In this document: positions 1 through 9,134 of the stretch, one piece after another
Layout: each line of letters begins with the position of its first letter
Numbering within the stretch: position 1 is the first letter of the stretch
DNA from: Hoyosella rhizosphaerae
Lineage (GTDB): Bacteria; Actinomycetota; Actinomycetes; Mycobacteriales; Mycobacteriaceae
Reading direction: 5' to 3'
DNA length: 64,000 nt
NCBI RefSeq assembly: GCF_014643175.1
Contig: NZ_BMJH01000001.1
Span: 186,001 to 250,000, forward strand
Made by a program: the position numbers and the translations under genes
Notes under the pieces: generated by a model
What the model was told of the DNA's origin: nothing
Databases searched by the model: none
The model's input: the letters and a program-made list of their open reading frames with translations, nothing else

Positions 1-321
1 TATTAGCTGTCACTTATATAGTCCGCTAGGTCTAACGCGAAGTTTCCTCACTTGCGTCAGCGTCGCTGGTGGCGCTCTGAATCCAGCTTTTGTAATACGC
101 ACAACGGAAAATCGTGAAATGCAGGTATTGCAAGATGCGGTAATAAATTCGCGACCAGCGAAACCGGCAGAAATGCAGGCAGGCCTCAGGCCTTGGGCCC
201 AAAAGCTAGTTGTCGGAGTTTTCCTAAAAGTCCGGTTTACGCGCACGAATCCCGTTAGTCTTGCAACCGAATCTGTGGCCAAAGTGTCGACTGAACAATG
301 CATGATAAGGAAGGTTGTCGA
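1..321. other. Intergenic, no gene seen
   Basis: I see no convincing gene in this stretch. Open frames on both strands lack a ribosome binding site and show no recognisable protein. It presumably holds the promoter of the small secreted protein that starts at 322, whose ribosome binding site (AAGGAAGG) lies at about 308-315. Confidence 0.5.
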
Positions 322-885
322 ATGTCCATTCGAAGGTTTGGGGTAGTCGTCGCGGCGAGTGCATTGTTCTACGGAGCATCGTTTGGTGTTGCGAGCGCAG
401 GCCATAACGGAGCCGACGTTGAGTTTGTTGCGTCCGGTGATTGCGGTGAGACGACTTTCACTGCGGGCGTGATTGACGCAGCAGGTACCCACAAGGTCAA
501 CAACATGGTTCTAGTTGTGCACGCTGATGGCGAGACTCAGAATCAGGTGATCCCCGTTGATGGCACCACAACGTCGATTACTGTTGGGCCCTTTACATCT
601 CCATCAGCTGGAACCGAAACGATTCACTGGCGCGTATTCGGTGGCGGAGAGCGGGACTACGACGACCCTTCCTGGAATGGGTACGGCGAAGCGGGCTTCA
701 CTGATGACATCAATGCGTACGCCGAAGACAACGGCTGGGGTTGGGTTGTGGCTGGTCCGGACGATGACAACCCGTTCACTATCTGGAGCACCGTTGACGT
801 CGAGAGTTGTGCAGGTGGCGCTGAGGAATGCGCTGGAATGCCCATTGATCTCGGGTCGATTCAATTCTGTCTCCCAGCATTCTGA
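322..885 (+). CDS. Small secreted protein of unknown function
   Basis: The protein is 187 residues long from the ATG at 322, chosen because AAGGAAGG lies 6-7 bases upstream; an earlier ATG at 298 has no such site. Residues 1-30 form a Sec-type signal peptide (Arg residues, hydrophobic core, Ala-Ser-Ala-Gly cleavage region). The mature part is acidic, rich in Gly, Asp, Thr and Val, with Cys residues near both ends that could form disulfides, and reads like a beta-sandwich exported protein. I do not recognise the family. It is a single-gene unit followed by a strong hairpin at 956-995. Function unknown. Confidence 0.65.
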   Translation: MSIRRFGVVVAASALFYGASFGVASAGHNGADVEFVASGDCGETTFTAGVIDAAGTHKVNNMVLVVHADGETQNQVIPVDGTTTSITVGPFTSPSAGTETIHWRVFGGGERDYDDPSWNGYGEAGFTDDINAYAEDNGWGWVVAGPDDDNPFTIWSTVDVESCAGGAEECAGMPIDLGSIQFCLPAF

Positions 886-906
886 TAGCAATGTGGGGTA
901 TATAGG

Positions 907-920
907 GGACTGAACAGTCC
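907..920. repeat. Short perfect inverted repeat after the secreted protein gene
   Basis: GGACTG-AA-CAGTCC is a perfect 6-bp inverted repeat 20 bases after the stop codon at 885. It may be a small mRNA 3' hairpin or a protein site; the stronger terminator-like hairpin follows at 956. Confidence 0.4.
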
Positions 921-955
921 GCTGTAATCCCGACTTTCCGCAAAATAAGCGAGAA

Positions 956-995
956 ATGAATCCCGGCCGCAATAATGCGAGCCGGGATTCATTTG
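956..995 (+). terminator. Hairpin terminator
   Basis: A perfect 12-bp stem (ATGAATCCCGGC at 956-967 pairing with GCCGGGATTCAT at 981-992) with a 13-base loop is followed by a short T-rich stretch. It lies between two rightward genes and most likely ends the transcript of the small secreted protein. Confidence 0.75.
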
Positions 996-1102
996 TGAAA
1001 CACATAGTTGCAGGTCCGCGAAACGTACAACTCGCGTGAAATTATTCCCAGGTGGGTCTGCAAGGTGAACGGTTCGCGAATCCGTGCTGAATCTGCAACA
1101 CG

Positions 1103-2254
1103 ATGGGATTTAATTACTGCATGCCTGCCGTGCGCATCACGTCATTCAGTCTCGCTTGTGTCGTTGGTCTTGGGGTGTTCGTCGGCACCCCTGCTGCTTC
1201 TGCGGTACCCACTGCCGCAGAATCCGGCACCGTTATCGAGGTGTCCAACCATCCGTTTGATCAGTGGATTCCAGGTACAGCACACGCATTCCGTATTTCA
1301 TATTGGTCGGTCGGCGCTCGCGGTGAGCGGATACCAGTTTCTGGGGCTGTGTATCTGCCGGAAGGCACCCCACCACCCGGCGGCTGGCCGGTGCTCGCCT
1401 GGGCGCACGGCACTGTGGGGCTCGCGGATGATTGTGCGCCGTCGGTCACGGGCAGATCGGAACGCGATCTCGACTTTTTGCAGGAATGGATGGCCGAGGG
1501 TTATGCGATCGTTGCGAGTGATTATGCGGGCCTTGGTGGTCCGGGTGTGCACCCTTATCTCAACGGGGAGATCGCTGCGTACAGTGTGATTGACGCCGTG
1601 CGTGCAGCGCGGAACGCCGAACCGTCACTATCACGTTCGTGGGTTGCGGTGGGTCAGTCCCAGGGAGGCCATGCGGCCCTGCAGACGGCCAACATTGCGC
1701 GTCGATACGCTCCAGATCTTGATTTCCGCGGTGCTGTGGCGACGGGTGCGCCGTCACAATTGGAGTATCTGGTGTCGACACTCGGGCCGTGGTTCCCGGA
1801 TGTGGGACAACCTGGCCTGTCGACGTTTGTGTCCTACTTGCTTGCGAGCGTTCGTGAAACGCACCCTGAGGCCAATATCAACAGCTATCTCACACCACTT
1901 GGTCGCGCAGTTGTGGACGATGCGGAGCGGCTTTGTTACCACGACCAGCGCGCCCAGCTTGAGGGAATCGCGTTGGGGGCGTTGTTCACTCGTCAATTGA
2001 CTGACGTGCCGTTTTTCTCCGCGCTGCGCGAAGTCGTGGAAGTTCCTGTAACTGGGTATGAGCGGCCGGTCTTGATCGCGCAAGGAGGGATCGACACGAC
2101 CGTGTGGGCACCGTTGACGGAAATCCTGGCGACCCAAATGCGGGCAAATCAGCAGCCGGTGCGTGTGCATTACTACCCGGCGGACAATCACGACTCGACG
2201 ATGACTGCCTCACTGCGGGATTCGCTGCCATTCGTGCGGGAACTGTTCCGCTAG
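1103..2254 (+). CDS. Secreted alpha/beta hydrolase, secretory lipase (LIP)-like
   Basis: A 383-residue protein with an N-terminal signal peptide (about residues 7-36, ending in an Ala-Ser-Ala site) and an alpha/beta-hydrolase body. The nucleophile elbow is Gly-Gln-Ser-Gln-Gly with Ser at about residue 186. A late Asp (in Gly-Gly-Ile-Asp) and a His (in Asp-Asn-His-Asp) fit the rest of a catalytic triad. The architecture matches actinobacterial secretory lipases/esterases that act outside the cytoplasm on acyl esters; the substrate is not predictable. The start may instead be the ATG at 1121. It ends 16 bases from the convergent hydroxylase gene and is probably not part of the siderophore operon, although an esterase acting on the siderophore cannot be excluded. 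Confidence 0.75.
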   Translation: MGFNYCMPAVRITSFSLACVVGLGVFVGTPAASAVPTAAESGTVIEVSNHPFDQWIPGTAHAFRISYWSVGARGERIPVSGAVYLPEGTPPPGGWPVLAWAHGTVGLADDCAPSVTGRSERDLDFLQEWMAEGYAIVASDYAGLGGPGVHPYLNGEIAAYSVIDAVRAARNAEPSLSRSWVAVGQSQGGHAALQTANIARRYAPDLDFRGAVATGAPSQLEYLVSTLGPWFPDVGQPGLSTFVSYLLASVRETHPEANINSYLTPLGRAVVDDAERLCYHDQRAQLEGIALGALFTRQLTDVPFFSALREVVEVPVTGYERPVLIAQGGIDTTVWAPLTEILATQMRANQQPVRVHYYPADNHDSTMTASLRDSLPFVRELFR

Positions 2255-2269
2255 CCAAACCCCGCGCAC

Positions 2270-3568
2270 TCAACGCGCGGTAGCCCACACTGCATGCTGG
2301 TCAGCCAACTCCCCGCCCATCACCCGAGCATCGGTTCGTCGTTGAGCGATGGAGTTCAGTATTTCTCCGGCTCGAACAGCGACGTTGGATAGCAGCGATG
2401 AACTGATGCCGTGCGTGTGTTCGACTCCGCCTTGTAGGTAGATGCCTGCTCGGATGCGGGGATCGGTGATGACGCGGTAGTCGCGTGCGACGGCGGGTGG
2501 CTCACTGATGATGTCGCCGAACAGTGGATGTAGCGGCGTTGGAGTGAAACCTGTTGCACAGACCACGGCGTCGCACTTCAGCGTTTCGGCATGTCCGTTG
2601 AGGTCCGAACGGACTGTCACGGTTACGCCGTCTGTGGTTTCTGTGACGCCGTCGACTCGCGATGCCCGGTGCATGAAGATGCGTCGCTGGCCGGTGACGC
2701 GTTCCTGGTATTCGGTTTCGTAGAGGTGGGCGATGAGTTCGGGGTCGACGACGGAGTAGTTCACGCCGCGGTGCAGGGCGAGGAGTCGTTGTCGTACCTC
2801 GGTTGGTGCGTAGTGGAATTCGTCGACGACGGAAGGGTCGAAGATTCTGTTGGCGTAGGGGGAGTCGTCGGCCGGGCTGTATCCGAACCGAGAGAACACG
2901 CTGTGCACGGCTGCTGTTGGGTACCGGCTGTGTAGGTAGTCGACGATTTCTGCGGCGCTTTGGCCTGCACCGACGACGACGAATCGCTGGTGCTGCGGTT
3001 GCGGCATCCGTTCGATGTGGTGGAGGAACTGGTGATTGTGGAAGCAGCGCCGGGAGGCGGTGACGTCCTCGGGTAGGCGTTCACGTAAGCCCAGCGCGGC
3101 GACGACGTTACGGGCGACCACGGTTGTACCGCCTGCTTCGACGCTATGCGCGGTTCCGTCAGCAGCCGGGGTGATTCTGGTGACGGCGGTGCCATACCGG
3201 ACGTCCGCATCAACTTTTCCTGCCGCCCATTCGAGGTAGTCGTGGAATTCCTTCCGGGATGGGAAGAAGGTTTGGTGGTTGACGAAGTCGGCAAGCCGAT
3301 TGCGATCGTGCAAGTAGGAGAAGAAGGTGTAGGCGCTGGTGGGGTTGCGGAATGTAGCGAGGTCTTTGGGGAAGGCTACTTGCATTGTTGTGCCGTCGAG
3401 CAGCATTCCTCGGTGCCAGCCGAAGCGCTGTTGCCGTTCGAAGAACACCGCGCGCAGCGGTTCGGCAACCGTGTGGTTGTGTTCTTCGATTGCTATGGCC
3501 AACGCCAGGTTGGACGGGCCGAAACCGATTCCGGCGATGTCGTATTCGGCGGGGGCCTGGACGCTCAT
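2270..3568 (-). CDS. L-ornithine/lysine N-monooxygenase (SidA/IucD/PvdA family)
   Basis: FAD- and NADPH-dependent enzyme that hydroxylates the side-chain amine of ornithine or lysine to provide a hydroxamate-forming residue. At 432 residues it has the usual length. Seen: the FAD-binding motif Gly-Ile-Gly-Phe-Gly-Pro-Ser-Asn near residue 12, the NADPH motif Gly-Ala-Gly-Gln-Ser-Ala-Ala-Glu near residue 200, and the C-terminal Ala-Thr-Gly-Phe motif. The start has an AAGGAACACC ribosome site. It is the last gene of the entC-entA-entE-entB operon. The fourth NRPS module carries an N5-hydroxyornithine-like specificity code, so L-ornithine is the likely substrate. Confidence 0.93.
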   Translation of the reverse strand: MSVQAPAEYDIAGIGFGPSNLALAIAIEEHNHTVAEPLRAVFFERQQRFGWHRGMLLDGTTMQVAFPKDLATFRNPTSAYTFFSYLHDRNRLADFVNHQTFFPSRKEFHDYLEWAAGKVDADVRYGTAVTRITPAADGTAHSVEAGGTTVVARNVVAALGLRERLPEDVTASRRCFHNHQFLHHIERMPQPQHQRFVVVGAGQSAAEIVDYLHSRYPTAAVHSVFSRFGYSPADDSPYANRIFDPSVVDEFHYAPTEVRQRLLALHRGVNYSVVDPELIAHLYETEYQERVTGQRRIFMHRASRVDGVTETTDGVTVTVRSDLNGHAETLKCDAVVCATGFTPTPLHPLFGDIISEPPAVARDYRVITDPRIRAGIYLQGGVEHTHGISSSLLSNVAVRAGEILNSIAQRRTDARVMGGELADQHAVWATAR

Positions 3569-3597
3569 GGTGTTCCTTAGGGTGGTGGGGTGGCAGG

Positions 3598-4245
3598 TTA
3601 GACGCGAGCGGCGCGCAAGGCCGCGTCTACGTCGCAGGTAGGAAGGACGACAGCGCAGCGGGCTGCGGCGTAGGCGAGTGCCTCACGGTGTTCGCGTGCG
3701 GTGAAGTCCGCGACAGCATCTGAGACGAGGAAGACCTGGACGTCTTGCATGAAGCCGTCGAGTGCGGTGGTGAGGCATCCGATGTGGGCGTACACACCGG
3801 TGACGATGAGTTGGTCGCGGCCCCATTCGTGCATGAGTGCACGAAGGTTGGTGCGGATGAATGCGCTGTAGCGCCACTTGGTGAGCAAGACATCGGAGTC
3901 CTCCGGTGCGAGGTCACCGACGATTGCGGTCTCGCGGGGATCGTTGCTGAGGCCTGGGCCCCAGAAGTCTGAGAGCAGAGCGCGGTCGTCGGGGTCTTGG
4001 TTTCCTGGTTGTGCTGTGTAGACGACGGGGATTCCGGCAAGCTTGGCGTTTTCGCGGATTTGGGCGATGTTGGGGATCACTGTTGCGAGCGGTTCGGCGT
4101 TGCGCTCGAAGGATCGGACGAAGTATTCCTGCATGTCGTGCAGAAGTAGCACTGCCCGATCTGGGTCGATTGACCAGTCTGCAACATTGTTGGACTCGAC
4201 GTGCGGCAGTGCGTAGGAGATCGCTTTGGGCAGTGTGGATGTCAT
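3598..4245 (-). CDS. entB: Isochorismatase (EntB/DhbB-like, without aryl carrier domain)
   Basis: Hydrolyses the vinyl ether of isochorismate to 2,3-dihydro-2,3-dihydroxybenzoate plus pyruvate, the second step to 2,3-dihydroxybenzoate. The protein is 215 residues and matches the isochorismatase domain only (Leu-Leu-Leu-His-Asp-Met-Gln near residue 35, [10 protein letters not shown], and Gly-Val-Tyr-Ala-His-Ile-Gly-Cys near residue 155). EntB of E. coli has an additional C-terminal aryl carrier domain, absent here. A freestanding carrier protein at 28953 can fill this role. The start overlaps the end of the ligase gene upstream by 4 bases, indicating translational coupling. Confidence 0.94.
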   Translation of the reverse strand: MTSTLPKAISYALPHVESNNVADWSIDPDRAVLLLHDMQEYFVRSFERNAEPLATVIPNIAQIRENAKLAGIPVVYTAQPGNQDPDDRALLSDFWGPGLSNDPRETAIVGDLAPEDSDVLLTKWRYSAFIRTNLRALMHEWGRDQLIVTGVYAHIGCLTTALDGFMQDVQVFLVSDAVADFTAREHREALAYAAARCAVVLPTCDVDAALRAARV

Positions 4246-5885
4246 CGGGATGTCACTTTCTCCCAGGTGCTGGCGAGTGTGCGGCGTAACTCTGACCGGC
4301 TAGTCTTGCCAACTCCAGTGGCGGGGAATTCGGAAACGATGTGGATGAGGTCGGGTACTTTGAAGCCTGCAACCCCGCGGCCACGGAGGAACGATTTCAG
4401 TACCAACGGATTCGGGGGGGTGCCGTCGGCGACGATGAAGGCGCAGGTGCGTTCGCCGAGGTAGGTGTCGGGGACGGAAACCACGGCGGCGTCGAGAACA
4501 TGGGGGTGCGCGATGAGGTGGTTTTCCACTTCTTCGGGTGCGATCTTTTCTCCGCCGCGGTTGATCTGGTCTTTGCTGCGCCCTTCGACGACGATGTATC
4601 CGTCGGGTGTGACACGGACAATGTCGCCGGTGCGGTAGAAGCCGTCGTGGGTGAAAGCTGCGGCGTTGTGTTCGGCGGCGTTGAAGTAGCCCCGAATGGT
4701 GTAAGGCCCACGGGTAAGCAGGTGCCCCTTTTTTCCGAGTACGACGTCGTTGTCGTTGTCGTCGACTACTCGAATTTCATCGGCGGGGCTGATGGGTCGG
4801 CCTTGGGTGGTCACGATGGTGTCGGTTGGATCGTCCAGCCGCGTGTAATTGACGAGGCCTTCCGCCATACCGAAGACCTGCTGGAGAGTGCAACCGAGTT
4901 CGGGGCCGATACGTCGGGCGGCTTCTTCGGTGAATTTTGCGCCACCTACTTGCAGCACTTCCAGTGACGTCAGATCGCGGGTGGTGTTTTTCGCAGCGGA
5001 CAGCCATGCGAGCGCAAGGGGCGGTACGAGCGATGAAATGGTGACGCGGTGCTGTTCGATGAGGGTAAACGTGGTAGTCGGGCTGGGGTCGGGCGCGAGT
5101 ACTACGGTGCCGCCTGCGTGTAGGACGCCGAGAATGCCCGGTGAACTCATCGGAAAGTTGTGGGAGGCAGGCAGCACCACGAGCATCCGGGTGTCTTTTG
5201 TGATGCCGCAGATCGACGCGGATTCACGCACTGAGTAGAGGTAGTCGGCGTGGGTGCGGGGGATGAGTTTTGGTGTGCCGGTGGTGCCGCCCGAAAGTTG
5301 TAGGAAGGCAATGCACTCCGGATTAACGGGCGTTGGCGCTAGCGGCGCTGCCGCGCGCAGATCGGTGAGCGCCGTGAATTCTGCGGCTTCGCCTGCGACG
5401 ACGACCATACGGCCGGTTGCAACTGTTCGGGCGATCTCTCGGTAGTCGAAACCACTGTGCCGGTCCGCGATTACGTATGCTGCGGCGTCGGTGAAGTTGA
5501 TGAAGTGCGCAATGTCAGAGCTGCGGTGCGCTGGTAGCGCAAAGACTGGCAGGGCGCCAAGCCTGAAGAGCCCAAAAAGCACCTCGGTGTGTTCGATGAT
5601 GTTGGGCATGTGCAGGACAACGCGGTCACCGGCTTGGATTCCGAGTTCGGCGAACCCTCCCGCGATCCTCTCGGCTGATGCGGACAGTTCGGCGTACGTC
5701 AGGCTTCGCTGCACCCCTGCTGAGTCATGACCTATGACGGCTACGTGGTCTGGGAACTGTTCGGCCCGGCGAGGCAGGAATTGTTGAAATGTTTCGTCAG
5801 TCCAGTACCCAGCGGCGCGGTAGCGAGCAGCGAATTCGTCGGGGTACTGGGGGTGAAGGCTGAGGTCAGGCACGAAGAGTCGCAC
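4242..5885 (-). CDS. entE: 2,3-dihydroxybenzoate-AMP ligase
   Basis: Adenylates 2,3-dihydroxybenzoate and loads it on an aryl carrier protein. The 547-residue protein has the ANL-superfamily P-loop (Ser-Gly-Gly-Thr-Thr-Gly-Thr-Pro-Lys near residue 196), the aryl-acid pocket region with Ser-His-Asn-Phe-Pro, the motif [10 protein letters not shown] typical of EntE/DhbE, and the C-terminal catalytic Lys (Gly-Val-Gly-Lys). The start is uncertain: GTG at 5885 sits directly on a GGAG and GTG at 5873 has better spacing. It overlaps the entA end by about 20 bases. Confidence 0.96.
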   Translation of the reverse strand: MRLFVPDLSLHPQYPDEFAARYRAAGYWTDETFQQFLPRRAEQFPDHVAVIGHDSAGVQRSLTYAELSASAERIAGGFAELGIQAGDRVVLHMPNIIEHTEVLFGLFRLGALPVFALPAHRSSDIAHFINFTDAAAYVIADRHSGFDYREIARTVATGRMVVVAGEAAEFTALTDLRAAAPLAPTPVNPECIAFLQLSGGTTGTPKLIPRTHADYLYSVRESASICGITKDTRMLVVLPASHNFPMSSPGILGVLHAGGTVVLAPDPSPTTTFTLIEQHRVTISSLVPPLALAWLSAAKNTTRDLTSLEVLQVGGAKFTEEAARRIGPELGCTLQQVFGMAEGLVNYTRLDDPTDTIVTTQGRPISPADEIRVVDDNDNDVVLGKKGHLLTRGPYTIRGYFNAAEHNAAAFTHDGFYRTGDIVRVTPDGYIVVEGRSKDQINRGGEKIAPEEVENHLIAHPHVLDAAVVSVPDTYLGERTCAFIVADGTPPNPLVLKSFLRGRGVAGFKVPDLIHIVSEFPATGVGKTSRSELRRTLASTWEKVTSR

Positions 5886-6624
5886 CTCCGTCTATGTAGA
5901 GGGTTTGCATGGTGATGTGACGTGCTCGATCGGAAAGGAGGAACTCGACTGCGTGGGCGATATCGGCGGGTTCGGCGATTCGCCTGAGCGGGATGCCAAC
6001 TTTGTAGGACTCGAGATTGCCGTTGATGACGGCGTGCCGTCCGGTTTCTTCGTCGGTCCACAGGGAGCGCTGCATTGTGGTGTCGGTCGATCCGGGGGCG
6101 ACAATGTTTGCGCGGATACCGAACTCGGCCAGTTCGAGCCCTAGCACGCGAACGATCATTTCCGCAGCCGACTTGGATGCGCCGTAGGCCCCCATTCCGA
6201 CGCGGGGGACTCCGGCAGCGTTGGAGCCAACGACGACGATCGACCCGCGTTGCCTATCGCGCATGCGTGATCCCACTGCGCGGAGGACGCCCACCAGTCC
6301 GTGGACGTTGACGTCAAAGACCTCGTGCCAAGCAGCTGGTTTGGTATCGAGAATTGATCCCGTTTCTAACACCCCGGCGACGTGCGCGAGGCTGTCGATG
6401 GGTCCATGCTCTGATTCGATCTCTGCGATGGTGCGGTGGACTGCGGTTTGGTCTCGCACGTCGAGCAGGAAGTAGGGCGCGGCGCCTATGAGCTGTGCTG
6501 TTTCGTCGAGCGCCGCGCGATCAAGGTCCGCGATAACCACACGTCGTCCCGCTTGTGCGAGGGCAATGGCGGTTGCCTTACCGATGCCGTGGCCTGCCCC
6601 GATGACCAATGTGATGCCGTTCAC
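5866..6624 (-). CDS. entA: 2,3-dihydro-2,3-dihydroxybenzoate dehydrogenase
   Basis: NAD-dependent short-chain dehydrogenase that oxidises the dihydrodiol made by the isochorismatase to 2,3-dihydroxybenzoate. 252 residues, usual for EntA. Seen: the Rossmann motif Gly-Ala-Gly-His-Gly-Ile-Gly near residue 9, the Tyr-Gly-Ala-Ser-Lys catalytic pair near residue 150, and an active-site Ser upstream. It overlaps the entC stop by 4 bases and the entE start by about 20 bases, so the four genes form a tight operon. Assignment rests on the fold motifs together with the complete DHB gene context. Confidence 0.93.
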   Translation of the reverse strand: MNGITLVIGAGHGIGKATAIALAQAGRRVVIADLDRAALDETAQLIGAAPYFLLDVRDQTAVHRTIAEIESEHGPIDSLAHVAGVLETGSILDTKPAAWHEVFDVNVHGLVGVLRAVGSRMRDRQRGSIVVVGSNAAGVPRVGMGAYGASKSAAEMIVRVLGLELAEFGIRANIVAPGSTDTTMQRSLWTDEETGRHAVINGNLESYKVGIPLRRIAEPADIAHAVEFLLSDRARHITMQTLYIDGGATLRA

Positions 6625-7751
6625 CCCTGCACCTCGAAGGCGTCAAAAACGGTGCGGAGTTTGGTGCTAGTTTCGGAGAGTTCGTCACCGGGGTTGGAGT
6701 CGGCAACGATTCCGCCGCCCGCGTAAGCGGTAAGTGTGGTCTGATCAGCGTCGAGAATTACACAGCGAATGGTGACCATCCATTCGCCGTCACCGTTGTG
6801 GTCAGTCCACCCGACGGCTCCTGCATAAAATCCGCGGTTGCCTTCGACGTTGCTGATGACGTCGCGGGCAGTTGCGGTGGGGGTGCCGCACACTGCTGGT
6901 GTGGGGTGGAGTGCGAGGGCCAGATCGAGGGCGGTGGTGTCGGTGCTGCGTAGTTCTCCGCGGATTGGGGTGCCGAGGTGCCACAGTTCCCGAGTTTTGG
7001 TGAGGGTTGGTTTGTTTGGTAGCCGGAGTTCCCGGCAGTACGGCATGAGTGCCCTGCGAATGTGGTCAACGACAAATGCGTGTTCGGTGAGGTTTTTTGT
7101 TGACGTCAGCAGTTCGGCGGCGTGGGTGCGGTCGATTTCAGGGTCGAGGTCCCGTGGCGCTGAACCTGCCAGTGGGTGGCAAGTGACGATGCGTCCAGTG
7201 CGGCAGACGAGAACTTCTGGGCTCGCGCCGATGAGGTGGCGTCCCACCCATGTCCCGCCCGCGGCGCTGAGGTCGACGGCGTAACCGTTTCCGTGTGGGT
7301 CGCGTTCGACGAGCCGCGTACAGAGCGCCGACGGGTTGACTGCTTCGCTTGCGCTGATGGTGACGGCTCGCGCGAGAACCACTTTCTCTAAAGCGCTGTC
7401 GCTCATGCGTGCAATGGCTGCTTCGATGCGTGACGTGTGTTCTGCGGTGGCTGGAAAGTACCCGGTGACAGCCATAGGCGGAATCCAGGTGGGTGTGGCT
7501 GTGGGTGGCGCGGAGTCGTGCATGAGTCGTACGGGCGCGATGAGTGCGGCTGGTTCTTCGAGGTCGAAAGGGAGGGCTCCGGCGACGGCACTGATTGTGC
7601 CACTGCGCAGGCGTTCGAGCGCTGCGTGTGCGGAACTAAATTGTTCCGCGACGCCTTCTGCGATCACAGTGCCGTGTGGGCGGGAAAGCACGAAGGGCAT
7701 GGAGTTCGCCTGGAGGTTTTGGCGCGTCTGCGTGGCCACCTGCGTCTGCAT
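6621..7751 (-). CDS. entC: Isochorismate synthase
   Basis: Converts chorismate to isochorismate, the committed step of 2,3-dihydroxybenzoate synthesis. The protein shows chorismate-binding family features: Lys-Val-Val-Leu-Ala-Arg in the middle, the His-Pro-Leu-Ala-Gly-Ser-Ala-Pro-Arg loop, His-Leu-Gly-Thr-Pro-Ile, Leu-His-Pro-Thr-Pro-Ala-Val-Cys-Gly-Thr-Pro and the C-terminal Ala-Gly-Gly-Gly-Ile. I choose the ATG at 7751 because AGGAGGT lies 9 bases upstream; the ATG at 7760 touches that site directly. First gene of the DHB/hydroxylase operon, with an IdeR box about 70 bases upstream, so repression by iron is expected. Confidence 0.95.
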   Translation of the reverse strand: MQTQVATQTRQNLQANSMPFVLSRPHGTVIAEGVAEQFSSAHAALERLRSGTISAVAGALPFDLEEPAALIAPVRLMHDSAPPTATPTWIPPMAVTGYFPATAEHTSRIEAAIARMSDSALEKVVLARAVTISASEAVNPSALCTRLVERDPHGNGYAVDLSAAGGTWVGRHLIGASPEVLVCRTGRIVTCHPLAGSAPRDLDPEIDRTHAAELLTSTKNLTEHAFVVDHIRRALMPYCRELRLPNKPTLTKTRELWHLGTPIRGELRSTDTTALDLALALHPTPAVCGTPTATARDVISNVEGNRGFYAGAVGWTDHNGDGEWMVTIRCVILDADQTTLTAYAGGGIVADSNPGDELSETSTKLRTVFDAFEVQG

Positions 7752-7818
7752 TTCGCACATACCTCCTGGTTGCTTGTCGTGACGTTGCCGGTGTTTTCCC
7801 GCAACAATCCAGAAGATA

Positions 7819-7837
7819 TATGGTTAGCCTCACCTTT
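7819..7837. promoter_or_regulatory. IdeR/DtxR-type iron box upstream of entC
   Basis: TATGGTTAGCCTCACCTTT matches the 19-base consensus TTAGGTTAGGCTAACCTAA at 13 positions, including GGTTAG and ACCT. It lies 68 bases upstream of the chosen entC start, in the position expected for an operator. IdeR with ferrous iron would repress DHB synthesis when iron is sufficient. Confidence 0.75.
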
Positions 7838-8033
7838 GGTGAAGTTCCTTTCGGGGTGCAACCGATTGGACCGATTCGCGAAACATAATGTGGCGTAGGC
7901 AAAGCCGGGTGCGCATATTGCGAACAGCGTGTCGACCGCCGCGTAAGTGCAGGACATAACGCAGTTTGCGAAGAACCGCTGGACTATTCGTACTTGAACG
8001 CTGTAGCGGAATGCGATCTTCGCCACATAGGCG

Positions 8034-8079
8034 TGTGTCGGGCCAATGGGTGGTCAATCCACCCGATCGGCCCGACACA
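8034..8079 (-). terminator. Strong hairpin after the importer operon
   Basis: TGTGTCGGGCC (8034-8044) pairs perfectly with GGCCCGACACA (8069-8079), and an inner GGGTGG/CCACCC stem extends it. The hairpin lies about 40 bases past the stop of the leftward binding-protein gene and most likely ends that operon. There is no long T tract on the transcribed side. Confidence 0.7.
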
Positions 8080-8115
8080 GAGCTGCCGACGATGCAGCCG
8101 ACTAGTCAGAGAGCA

Positions 8116-9126
8116 TCAGAACGCCTCTGGGTGAAATGCCTCTGCGAGTTGGCGAAGAACCTCGATGTTGCCCCATGTTCCAGGCATCACGGCGTTGCTG
8201 CTGACGGCGACAATTCGGTCGTCGCGCACCGCGGCAACATCAGCGAAGCGGTCGGTGAGGAACGCCCGTACCGCTTGCTCATGGGCGTCGCCCCTGACTG
8301 AGATGACGATGACGTCAGGATTGCGGGCGATGAGTTCTTCGGGCGAGATAACGGCGGCGATGAAGTCGGAAAACTCAGGGCTGTCTGGATGGAATACGTT
8401 GTCGCCGCCCGCTTTCTGGATGATGTCGTATTCCAGGCCAGCACCAATCGCTGAGATAGTTGTTCCTTCGATGAACAGCTGCGTCACGGTGGGCTTGTCA
8501 CGGTCGCCGACGGCGGCCTCGATTTCTTCAATCTCAGCGGTAACGCGATTACTCAATTCCGCGCCCTGCTCCTCTGTGTCGAGCAGTACCGAAAGCTTCT
8601 CGATGTCGTCCAGGATGTCTGTGACTTCGGCGGTCTTGCGGCGATCAAAGCATCCCGCAGTCGCGATGTACGCAGCCGCACCAGCCTCGCTCAACTGGTC
8701 GATGCTCGCGAAGCCTTGCTGTGCGGTGAATTCGTAGCTTGTGGGCGATACGACTAGGTCCGGTGCGACATTTAGTAGCACCTCGCGTGACGGCGGCGAA
8801 TCGACGCTGAGCACCTCGACCACGTCAGGATCTAGAGCTGAATTAAGGGGTGTATCGCCTGACTGAGCTTCCGCGACAACACGATCGCCGACGCCAAGGC
8901 GCACCAGCAGGTCTGTCGTGCCGGGCATCATCGACACCACGCGCTGCGCATCGCCTGCAACCGACACTGAGCGACCGCAATTTTCCACCGTACGAGTTTC
9001 TGAGGTGCGAGCTTCCGCGCTATCCGATTCGCCTGCGGGAGTTACTGATTGGCCACAGGCGGACAGCACAAATGTGGCTGCCGCAGCTAGCGACACACTG
9101 ACGAGGGTCGTGGAGTTCCGTTTCAT
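8116..9126 (-). CDS. Metal-siderophore ABC transporter substrate-binding lipoprotein
   Basis: A periplasmic-type binding protein of the FepB/BtuF-like (PF01497) family, anchored outside the membrane as a lipoprotein. The ATG at 9126 has AAGGATCACC just upstream and gives 336 residues; earlier starts reach into the ATPase gene. The lipobox Leu-Ser-Ala-Cys is near residue 24. Family landmarks include Arg-Val-Val-Ser-Met-Met-Pro-Gly-Thr-Thr-Asp-Leu and repeated Pro-Asp-Leu/Val-Val sequences. It is the third gene of a permease-ATPase-lipoprotein operon. Another binding protein of the same family is encoded at 25806, so the locus may take up two related ligands. Confidence 0.9.
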   Translation of the reverse strand: MKRNSTTLVSVSLAAAATFVLSACGQSVTPAGESDSAEARTSETRTVENCGRSVSVAGDAQRVVSMMPGTTDLLVRLGVGDRVVAEAQSGDTPLNSALDPDVVEVLSVDSPPSREVLLNVAPDLVVSPTSYEFTAQQGFASIDQLSEAGAAAYIATAGCFDRRKTAEVTDILDDIEKLSVLLDTEEQGAELSNRVTAEIEEIEAAVGDRDKPTVTQLFIEGTTISAIGAGLEYDIIQKAGGDNVFHPDSPEFSDFIAAVISPEELIARNPDVIVISVRGDAHEQAVRAFLTDRFADVAAVRDDRIVAVSSNAVMPGTWGNIEVLRQLAEAFHPEAF

Positions 9127-9134
9127 GGTGATCC

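Larger units (their letters stand above)
7761..8115. other. Intergenic region between entC and the importer operon
   Basis: No gene is seen here. The region holds the IdeR box for entC (7819-7837) and the terminator of the importer operon (8034-8079). The sequence between about 7880 and 8030 shows nothing else I recognise. Confidence 0.6.

Noticed and set aside
10-492. 160-residue frame on the minus strand
   Set aside because: No ribosome site, no protein-like composition, and it overlaps the better-supported secreted protein gene on the plus strand.
1103-2254. LIP-like hydrolase as missing NRPS thioesterase
   Set aside because: It has an export signal and so acts outside the cytoplasm; it is on the opposite strand from the nearest siderophore operon.
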